This document shows positions 47,845 through 56,620 of a stretch of DNA of 64,000 bases, in pieces. Every line of letters starts with the position of its first letter. Positions within the stretch are counted from its first letter, which is position 1. The notes beneath the pieces are model-generated. The model saw nothing but the letters and a program-made list of their open reading frames with translations, was not told the origin of the DNA and did no database searches. The stretch lies in NCBI GenBank assembly GCA_034509735.1, contig JACGWO010000003.1:14508001-14572000 (forward strand), given 5' to 3'. The position numbers were made by a program, and so were the translations under genes. The stretch comes from Sesamum alatum (Eukaryota > Streptophyta > Magnoliopsida > Lamiales > Pedaliaceae).

Positions 47845-49793
47845 TGAAAGAATATGTGGATCGTCCCGGGAAAAATTGCACGAATGCGGAAGCGCGGTAT
47901 AAAATAAAAATGCGGAATTTAAAATATGCTTTTAAATTAAAGAACACGTTTCAAGGGGTGTGCCCTTGAAATTTCCCGGGTGTTTGGTGTATCACAAGAA
48001 ATAAACAACATACAATAATCATGGAGGCCATAGGGTTAAAAAAATAAAAGAGGCGAAAACGTAAACCGAGACCTACCCCTTGTCGTTTTCATCTTCAACG
48101 GCTACACGCGTTGTTCCCCGTTTTGCACCAAGATATCGTTCTTGAGACCCTCCAAATCATGACACACGATCCACCCACGTATCTTGCACGTCGTGCTAGC
48201 AACGAACAAGTATGTAATTTATTGGAGTGGATGAATCAACAACACGTTATGAATTAACGGTATTGATTCATCAATGTTCTAATGTTCCAAGAACAAAGAA
48301 ACAAGAAAACGACTTTCTTGCTAAGAGAGAGACGGGGCGGACGAGAGCGGAGGGGGACAGAGACGAGTTGGTGTGTGTGTGTGTGTTGGAATTTCATCAT
48401 CCTTCAAAAGGTGCAAGCCTAGGGGTTTATATAGAGGACGAGTTTAATCCTCTTTAAACTCCAACTCTTTAGAAGCTTAATTCGACTAGGATTTTGACCT
48501 AGTCAAAGTCCTAGTCAAAGTAGAATTTGACCTTGTCAAATTCAATCCTAGCCTTTCATCTCTCCCATTAAATCTCAACCATTAATTTAATTTAATGGAA
48601 TATTTAAATCCTATTAAATATTCCAAAAGGCCAAATAAATATAATAAATGAATATTAATATTTATTCTAGGCCCATTAAATTAATTCCCTTAATAAATCT
48701 AATTTATTAATTTAATTCCCTTTATCAAATAAAAGGAATTAATTCTCCAAGAAAATATAGGACCCGATTAAATCCAATTTAATCATTCCTTTACTCCAAC
48801 ATTTAATTCCAAATTAAATACTAAGTGTGTGTGGATAGTGTGTGACTCTTAAGGTTCACCTTTCAGCTAGACTTGATCGGATTCCTAGCATCCGTCCGTT
48901 ACCATGGGTAGCCATCTATCAACGGTCCATGGCACTAGAGACTAGGTGAAATATTCGGGGATGAACATTTAGGCTCTAACAGTACACTTGTCCTTCTGTC
49001 TTTGGTCTCATCACTTAGGGTCTAGGGCACGGAAAATTCAGGTACCCATTTTGGACCTAAGTGTCGGTTTGTCCTTACTAAACGCCGCAAGGGAAACCTT
49101 CCTTTCTGTTCAGTTACTGTGGCCACATATTTTAGGGACAAGACACAGAGCATACATGAGACTCAACTGTCAATGCCTTTTGACAGGAGACAGATCCTTT
49201 CTAGGAAACTACTGTCACTCTGTACACCAGAGCTGCACTAGACATGGCTTATGACTACTCAAGAGTATTTTGGCAATCTCTCACCATATCTAAGATACAG
49301 ACCTGATGTACAGGTAAACTCAACAGTTCCTCAACTCAAAGGACTTGACCTGTACTGTTGGAACTGGGAATACACGTCATACCTTGCTGACCATACTCAA
49401 GGTCCTCCGTAAGACGGTTCCCGCGAGTCACCTCAGTCAGCTGCTTCCTAGCATGCTAACCCACTAACACTGCTTAGACGACCTTCGTCACCCGTCGATG
49501 AAATACGACAGCAGATGCTTAGTACAAGTCTCAAGGGGAATCTCGGTACCCATTTTCGAGATTCCTTGACTTGGAGATTTCCGGACTGATTCGGTAAGAC
49601 TGATTTCATGGACCTACCTCCAAGCGTAGTCCCAGTCCCCGAAATCGATTCTCAGTCTGTAGGCTTTGTTTGTGTAGTGAACAGATATGTAATAGCAGAT
49701 ATAAGTGAACGTAAACAAAGTGTTGCCATATGAATTTTCACTTCTTTATTCATAAATGATTTATCAAACACCTGAAATTGTCTAGACATAGGC
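47845..49793 (-). repeat. Fam2-3 LTR, truncated
   Basis: Reverse Fam2 LTR starting TGAAAGAATATGTGG inside Fam2-2 pol (CATAT precedes). It is collinear with other Fam2 LTRs to GTCTAGACATAGG, then stops about 49 bp short of the expected CCTATTCTAACA. It joins plus-strand Fam2 leader at 49794. No internal domain of its own is seen: either a solo LTR or one end of a rearranged element. Confidence 0.9.
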
Positions 49794-50621
49794 GTGCGCG
49801 CACGCAGGCAGGCGGCCTGCGCGCGCGCACGGGCGGCAGGCTGAGCCTGCTGCCCTGTGCGCGCCGGCAGCGGCCGGTGCTGCTGCTATGGTTTTTAAAC
49901 CCTAGTAGTGTTTTCTTTTATTTTTTAATTATTTTTAGTTTTAATTTTTAATTAATTCTGAAAAATCATTTTTGGAGTTCAATTATGCCTAATTTTCTAA
50001 AGACATTATTTTAGGAGTAAAATACATTGGATTAGGAATCTCGGGTTATTTTACTTAAAATAATGAGGAAAGGTTTTCCTAAAACGAGAAAATATTATTA
50101 CCAATATTTATGTTTTATTTTTTTTTCACACGTTACGCACATATTCATTTATTTTTTATTTTGTATAATTATGATTGGAAATCATGAATTGTTGGTATAT
50201 TGTAATTATATGATTAGATCATGTGATTATGTGTGTTGGATGGAAATGGATGATCACGAGCCCTAGACCGAATGTATGGTTTAATTTCTGTTGGGCCTGT
50301 ATGCCTCTTTACTGCTTTCTCCTTCTCTCTTTCTAGTTGACTTGGAATAATAAGGCATTCTACCTCCCTCCTTATGTACTCCCCCGGGTTTTCGCTGGGG
50401 TTTCTTTCAATTTTTTATATGTAATGAGAGTAGACTAGGAGTGAGGTTTCTTTTTTTTGTAATTGGTGGAGAAGAAGGAAGGACCACATGAAGAGCCCAG
50501 ACGGGAGGTCCCTTGGAGTTTTCCATGAAGTGAAGAAAGAGAAAAGAGACCAAGGCCCATCAGTATGATGATTGGGTTACTATTAATGTAATAGTGTAGG
50601 ACCAACCCTAGATTGACCATA

Positions 50622-50645
50622 GATCCACTGCGGGCTCAGTGGATC
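50622..50645 (+). promoter_or_regulatory. Leader hairpin I (Fam2-4)
   Basis: Perfect GATCCACTG/CAGTGGATC stem, loop CGGGCT. Confidence 0.6.
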
Positions 50646-50944
50646 GCATAGGATTCGGGCTCGTGATGATCCAACAGGGGCGTGCTAGGCTTTAATTTTG
50701 CATGTGGTTATTATGATGGATGAATGGGTTTTTTTATTTATGATATAACTTCTATGGATGGTTTTAATTTACGCATTATGGATGGAGGTGTGAATGTTTA
50801 TTTATTTTGAGATCTCGGTCATTCACCACTCTCACATTGGTTGGACCAATGTTGAAACATTAGACCCTGGACAAAATGGACATGAACTCTAGGAGTTTGT
50901 CCATGCCTTCCAATCCATGGTTTAGTGAGGAAGCTATTTTAGGT

Positions 50945-51176
50945 CAATAGCGTGGTCTCACGAGTCGTGGCACGTTATTGTACTTAAAAGAAGATGCACT
51001 TTGTCATGAACGAAAAATAGGCTGCTGTACCTGTCTCACGAGTCGTGGGGATACCAGTGGGTCTGTGGCTCGGTCGATTGGGTTGGGTCTAACTCCCAAA
51101 TAGCATGATTTGCTTGGAGTCCTCGGGATCATGTGAAAGGGTGAGGCAATAATCTTGGGAATCTCGTGGAACGAGA
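50945..51176 (+). promoter_or_regulatory. Leader hairpins II, III and IV (Fam2-4)
   Basis: Hairpin II: CAATAGCGTG (50945-50954) with CACGTTATTG (50971-50980), 10 bp with one G-U, loop CACGAGTCGTG at 50959-50969. The second CACGAGTCGTG is at 51037-51047, with a shorter bulged stem (CTGTACC and GGGGATACCAG). Hairpin IV: TCTCGT/ACGAGA with loop GGA at 51162-51176. Confidence 0.62.
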
Positions 51177-51310
51177 ATGGTATGGAATACCTCCCATAGG
51201 ATCTTTTCCATGCGAATCGTAAAAGCGGGGTATGGGAAAAATCGCTATGGATCCCAAGCCCACTAGGAAAGGATTTCTCGAAAATCACGTTTGAGAGTAC
51301 CGTGCTTTCG

Positions 51311-51318
51311 TATAAATA
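51311..51318 (+). promoter_or_regulatory. TATAAATA box upstream of gag (Fam2-4)
   Basis: TTTCGTATAAATAGTGGGAGG, 114 bp before the gag ATG at 51425. Confidence 0.4.
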
Positions 51319-51424
51319 GTGGGAGGATTAAATGACTAAAGTCCATGCATTTAATCATTTTTATCAAACCACCGTCTTTTATTTTCTGCTGATCGCGCGC
51401 TGTTTTCTAAATGTAGATTTGAAA

Positions 51425-51839
51425 ATGTCTGAGAACCCACTTTCAACCATTCTTGAGACAAACAAATTCAATGGAACAAATTACAACGATTGATTGCGCA
51501 ATCTCAGGATAGTCCTAGATTACGAGAACCAAGGCTACGTCATGGACGAGCCTCTCCCTAGGACCTTGCCGGAAGGATCCACGCCAGAAGAACGTGAGAC
51601 GTTCGAGACATGGCATAAGGATAACCGGAAGGTCTGTAGCGTCATACTTGCTTCGATGACCAATGAGATTCAGAAGCAATATGAAAGGCTAGACAACGTC
51701 CCTTCCATAATGGCTCGCCTTAAGGATTGCTATGCAGTCCCGGACCGGCATAATAGGTATGTCGCGACCAAGGCGTTCTTTGAAACTAAAATGACAGAAG
51801 GATCCTCTGTACAAGAGCACGGGGTTAAAATGCTTACCC
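51425..51839 (+). pseudogene. Fam2-4 gag, N-terminal part
   Basis: Starts MSENPLSTILETNKFNG. A TGA replaces the Trp codon in NYNDW near 51493. The frame is then open (NLRIVLDYENQGYVMDEP) to VKMLTL, where the Fam3 LTR interrupts it after target bases TACCC (51835-51839). The protein sequence continues as VEKLEDLK at both 54086 and 61896. Gag would form the particle shell. Confidence 0.9.
51835..51839. repeat. Target-site duplication TACCC of the Fam3 insertion
   Basis: TACCC at 51835-51839 recurs at 54081-54085, after the first LTR, and at 61891-61895, after the second. Joining 51839 to either right flank restores the gag reading frame. Confidence 0.9.
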
Positions 51840-53078
51840 TGTTAGAATAGGTGACCAGAAAGTCAATGGTATTGGCTGTTCTGAGAACCATTCGTCAATC
51901 TGTGAACAAGTAATATTATGTTAATGAATGTAGTAAGGATTCATAGGCATGAGTTTGTTGTACTTACTGCTTGCATCGTTACGATGTCACAACAAACGCC
52001 CACAGACTGAAATAACATTTCGGGAAATTGGAACTACGCTTGGTGGTAGGTTCATGAAATCAGTTTCGCCGAATCAGTCTGAAATACTCCAAGTCAAAGG
52101 AATCTCGAGACAGGGCATCGAGAATCCATTTGAGACTTGCACTAAGCATCTGCTGTCGTGTTTCATCGACGGGTGACGAGGATCATCTAAGCAGTGTTAG
52201 TGGTCGGCCTGCTGGGGAGCGGCCGACTGAGGTGACTCGCGGGAATCGTCATATGGAAGCTACTCGGGCTTGGTCGGTATGACTCGTATTCCCGGTTCCG
52301 ATAGTACGGGATTAGTCCTCGGACTTGAGGATCACGGCACTCCCCTACATACTAAGGCTGTATCTTGGATATGGTGAAATTTGACCGATTATATCACATG
52401 GTCATCATAAGCCTCGTCCACTGCAGTCGGAGTAGGTAAGAACGGTGAATTCCAAGATAGGATCTGTCCCCTGTCAAAGGATATGACAGCAAGATCTCCT
52501 ATGCGCTCGGAGATGGTTTAGACTCACAAAGTCTATGGCCATAGCACTTGATGTAGTGGGAAAGGATTTCCTACGTCGAGTTAAACCTATCTCGAGCATT
52601 ATGCATAGTTGCCTAGTCAAGGATGGGAACCGACCCCTAGACTAAAGGCTGGGAGACAGGCGACAATAGGACCGTACCCGTACGCATCGAGCGTCGGTAG
52701 GACCGCACCTGCGTATAACTCGGAGCCTAAAGGTTCACACCATAAATTCACCTAGTCTCTAGTGCCATGGACCGTTGCTAGATGGCCATCCATGGTAACG
52801 GACTACTTTGGTTATGAAATAACAAAAAGTAGGTCCAAGTCTAGCTGAAAGGTGAACCTAAAGAGTCACACCCGCTACACCAAATGAAAGGGATTGAATT
52901 TAGAATTAATTCCGGGAGAAGGTTTAATTTAATGGAATTAAATTATACTTCTTAGAGATTCAAGCCTCGATGAATTATTTGGAATAATCGGGCTTGAGTT
53001 CATAAATTGGATTTATGAATTTTATAAAGCATGGGCTTTCCTTTTAATTAGATTAAAAGGGTGAATTAATTAATTAGT

Positions 53079-53345
53079 GGGCTTGGTATATTAAATAGGA
53101 TTTAATATAAAGTCCATGGGACTATTTAATTTAGAATTAAATAATCCCATTCTATGGAATTAATTAATGGGCTTGGTATATTAAATAGGATTTAATATAA
53201 AGTCCATGGGACTATTTAATTTAGAATTAAATAAGTCCTTTCCATGAATTAATTAATTAATGGGCTTAGTATATTAAATATGATTTAATATAAAGTCCAT
53301 GGGAATATTTAATTTAGAATTAAATAGACCCATTCCATAAAGCCC
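53079..53345 (+). repeat. Triplicated 90-bp AT-rich unit in the Fam3 LTR
   Basis: Three tandem units begin GGGCTTGG(or A)GTATATTAAAT at 53079, 53169 and 53262, each with ATAAAGTCCATGG and the inverted words ATTTAATTTAGAATTAAAT. The same array is in the other Fam3 LTRs (about 60890-61150 and, reversed, about 29535-29805) and not in Fam1 or Fam2. Confidence 0.8.
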
Positions 53346-53509
53346 ATCAAAATGGATGGACAAGATTTGATCTAGAGAATGATGAGATGAAGGGCCATGA
53401 TTAATTGACTTAATCAAAGCCTAATTTGACTAGGATTTGACTAGGTCAAAATCCTAGTCAAAGTGTGTCTCTTTGGAAGAGTTTGAGAAGGAATAGGAAA
53501 TTCCATCTT

Positions 53510-53518
53510 CTATAAATA
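53510..53518 (+). promoter_or_regulatory. TATA box of the Fam3 LTR promoter
   Basis: CTATAAATACTC, followed by CT-rich DNA. Repeated at 61319-61327 in the second LTR. Confidence 0.6.
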
Positions 53519-54080
53519 CTCAAAAAACACACACTCACACCTAGCATTCTCTACAACTCTCATCTCTCAATTCTCCCTCAAATTTTCGTCCACCCCTCTT
53601 TCTTCTCTCCAAGAATACTACTTTGTTCTTCTTGATTTATTCAAGTTAAGAACATAAGAGACATTGATTGTGTTAATTCATAGCGTGTATCGATGTCTCT
53701 TCTCCCAAAGTAATTTCTTGCTAGCACAAGGGTTGTTTGGTTTTCGGTGGAGCGAGTGAGATGATTTAGAGGGTCTCTTCTTTGAGATCTTGGTGCAAAA
53801 CGGGGAACAATGCATGTAGCCGAAACAAAGACAAAACGACAACCGGGTAGGTTCTTTAATTTCGTTTTTCGGTTTCAATTCTATGGCCTCCATGTTGTGC
53901 TTTATTTAACATGAGATACACCAAACGCCCGGGAGAATCAAGGGCACACCGCTTGATTCGGTTATGTATGTTATGCATGATTTAAATTCCATTTAATTAT
54001 GCTTTGTAATTTTTATTACGCACTATTTCGCGCTTCCGCTATTCGCGTTAATCTCCCGGACCGATCCACATAATCTTTCA

Positions 54081-54705
54081 TACCCTGGTGGAAAAGCTCG
54101 AGGACCTAAAGGTAGGTCTCGATAATGAAACGTACATAGATGTGATCCTTCAGTCACTCCCACCCTCCTTTGACCAATTTATCGTCAACTAGAACATGAA
54201 TGCACTTGAGAAGGGCATTCATGAGTTGATCAATATGTTGGTGCAATACGAGGCAACGACTAAGAAGTCCACGCCTTCGGTATTGTTTGGAGGTGCTTCG
54301 ACTTCCAATACGAAAGGCAAAGGTGCCGGACGTTGGAAGAAGAAGAAAGGAAAGGGAAAGGCCGTCAAAGCAGCTACGAACACTAAGAGTGTTCCCATTG
54401 CCAAAGAGGGGAAGGGCAAAGGAAACGGAAAGGTTGTCTCCAAGCAACAGTCGAAGGCATATGACATATGTATCAACTGCCGTGAGAAAGGGCATTGGAA
54501 GAGAGAGTGCCCTAAACTCTTCTCGAACCAAGGTATTTATGTGATTGAGGTTAATATGGTTACTAATTCTGCCTCTTGGGTATTAGATACCGGCTGTGGA
54601 GCTCACATTTGCAATGACTTGTAGGTGTTGAAAAGAAGCAGAAAACTAGATAGCGGGGACATGATCCTGAAGCTTGGAATGGCAAGGCCATCTCGGCAGA
54701 AAACT
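54081..54705 (+). pseudogene. Fam2 gag-protease segment, duplicate of 61891-62515
   Basis: Continues Fam2-4 gag exactly at the target site: VEKLEDLKVGLDNETYIDV, ALEKGIHELINMLVQYEATTK, CCHC knuckle CINCREKGHWKREC near 54475-54516 and protease DTG near 54590. A TAG interrupts after CND near 54622. It stops at about 54705 (CTCGGCAGA) and joins Fam3 leader. It differs from 61891-62515 by several substitutions, so the duplication is not brand new. It interrupts what should be contiguous LTR, PBS and leader of Fam3-2. Confidence 0.9.
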
Positions 54706-55835
54706 AGGCGCATCCCGTTTTCCGTTTCTATCCCGTTTTTTGGCTCGTTTTTCAAAACTGTTTTTACTGAATTATTTTTATGATATTTTCTGCATTATTT
54801 TGAACCCGTTGACTTAGAATATTTTTTTTTTTGAGATTTGAAATTTCCTAAAATAAATATTGCTTGGTTGATGAGGAAAGGGTTTCCTAACCAGATTTAA
54901 TTTTTGCAATGGTTGCACCAATGATCAAAATTCATATGTGAAATTTCGCAATAATTTCTGCGTTTTATGATGTTGGACATCATGGTTATTTTATGGTTTG
55001 AGCATGAGTAGATCTTAACATGTATTAATATTGCACAAATGTTGGATTTTGGGATTCTTGAATATATGAGCATATTCTTGAATTGTTGGTTTTTTGTGTT
55101 TCAGAAAATTTGATTTTTCTGTGTAATTCTTGGAATTTTTCTGAATTAATTAACTTGAGGCATTTTAATTTTGGTTGAGATTTTATATTTCATAGGATTA
55201 ATATTGCCTTGTTAATTATGGAAAAGGTTTTTCCAACAAAAATCATTGTGCATAGGTTGCACTATTATCCAATGTTTGGTGTGAATATTTTACATGTAAT
55301 TTCTACATTTATTTTATGGTATGGATTATCATGGATGTTGGTATAGCATATTTTACGTGGGATATGTATTTGTGCTATTTGTGTTAATTGATTTGACAAA
55401 GGATGATCAAAAAGCCCCTAGACCGGATGTATGGTTTATTTACATTTATTTGTTGGGTTGTGGCCTGTGTGCCTCTTTATTTCCTCTCTGTCCCTCTTCT
55501 AGTTGCCTTGGAATAATAAGGCTTTCTTTCTCCCTCCTCATGTACTCTCCCCAAATGTTTAATTGGGGTTTCTTATTTTATGATGTAATGAGAGTAGAAT
55601 TAGTGGTGAGGTTTTATTTTTTTGTAAATAAAAGCTGCTAGAGAAGACAAGCCCAAGGTGTTGGAGGCCCATGGAGGTAGCCATCAGATGGCCCACGGAG
55701 GATCCATGGAGAAGGAGCCCGGTGTAGGCCCAAGATGGAGAGCCCAAGAAGATAAAGAGGACTTACAAGGCCCATTGCATGTAATGGGTTATTAAATCTT
55801 ATAATAGCATAGGGCCTACCCTTAGATTGACCATA

Positions 55836-55859
55836 GATCCACTGCGGGCTCAGTGGGTC
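55836..55859 (+). promoter_or_regulatory. Leader hairpin I (Fam3-2)
   Basis: GATCCACTG/CAGTGGGTC with one G-U, loop CGGGCT. Confidence 0.58.
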
Positions 55860-56157
55860 ACATAGGTTTGGGCTTGTGATCATCCTACAGGGGCGTGCTA
55901 GGCTTTATTTTGCAAGCGATGCGTATTATATGCTTATGATTATTCTATATGCTTTATGTATGGTTACATTCACGCTTAGAATATTTTTGCCATAACGCAT
56001 GCAATGCAATACTTAATATATGTGATGAGGTCTCGTTCTATCAAAACTCTCACTTGGTTGAACCAAGTTAAATATAGACCCTTAATAAAAGGACTAGGAC
56101 TCTGGGAGTCTGTCCAAGCCTTCCATCCATGGCAAAAGTGAGGAAGATCTTTTAGGT

Positions 56158-56391
56158 CGATAGCGTGGTCTCACGAGTCGTGGCACGACTATCGTGCGTA
56201 AAAGAAGCTGCACTTTGTCATGAACGATGAGTAGACTGCTGTTACCTGTCTCACGAGTCGTGGAGGTAGCAGCGAGTCCATGAATCGGTTGATTGGGTCG
56301 GTTCTAACGCCCGAATAACGTGATTCGCTTGGAGTCCTCGGGATCACGTGAAAGGGTGAGGCAATTATTTTGGGAATCTCATGGAATGAGA
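56158..56391 (+). promoter_or_regulatory. Leader hairpins II, III and IV (Fam3-2)
   Basis: Hairpin II: CGATAGCGTG (56158-56167) with CACGACTATCG (56184-56194), 10 bp with one bulged A, loop CACGAGTCGTG at 56172-56182. Hairpin III: CTGCT and ACCT (56236-56247, GTT bulge) with AGGTAGCAG (56264-56272), loop CACGAGTCGTG at 56252-56262. Hairpin IV: TCTCAT/ATGAGA at 56377-56391. This is the clearest example of hairpin III. Confidence 0.62.
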
Positions 56392-56620
56392 ATGGTATGG
56401 AATACCTCCCACAGGTTCTTTTCCCATGCGAATCGTAAAAGCGGGGTATGGGGGAGATCGCTGTGGATCCCGAGCCCACTAGGAAAGGGTTTCCCGAAAA
56501 CAACGTTTGAGAGTGCCGTGTTTTCGTAGAAATAGTGGGAGAGGTTAAGAACTAAAGACCGAGACTTAACCAAAATATTACTTCATTCTGCTTACTATTT
56601 TATGTTTTATATATTTGTGA

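Larger units (their letters stand above)
49794..51424 (+). other. Fam2-4 leader, 5' truncated
   Basis: Starts abruptly inside the GC-rich cassette (49794-49891), so LTR and primer-binding site are missing. It then follows the Fam2-1 leader in reverse complement: AT-rich DNA, a pyrimidine run CTTCTCTCTTTCTAG ending 50336 (possible splice acceptor), hairpin I, hairpins II to IV, TATAAATA box and gag. Confidence 0.87.
51840..54080 (+). repeat. Fam3 LTR (5' copy, or solo LTR)
   Basis: 2,241 bp, TGTTAGAATAGG to ATAATCTTTCA, inserted in Fam2-4 gag. It is followed directly by the target duplication and host gag rather than a primer-binding site, as expected of a solo LTR, yet a Fam3 internal region and a second LTR follow downstream. 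The conserved LTR block is near 52755-52800. Confidence 0.92.
54706..56620 (+). other. Fam3-2 leader, 5' truncated
   Basis: AT-rich leader with no primer-binding site because of the break at 54705. It contains two blocks with ATGTTGGACATCATGG-like or ATCATGGATGTTGG words, a pyrimidine run ending TCTTCTAG at 55502, hairpin I, hairpins II to IV and TAGAAATA at 56527-56534. It has no long GC-rich cassette. The ORF 55321-55641 is not conserved elsewhere and is not called. Confidence 0.8.

Noticed and set aside
53079..53345. CRISPR-like or satellite array
   Set aside because: Only three adjacent units, no spacers, and they occur inside an LTR.
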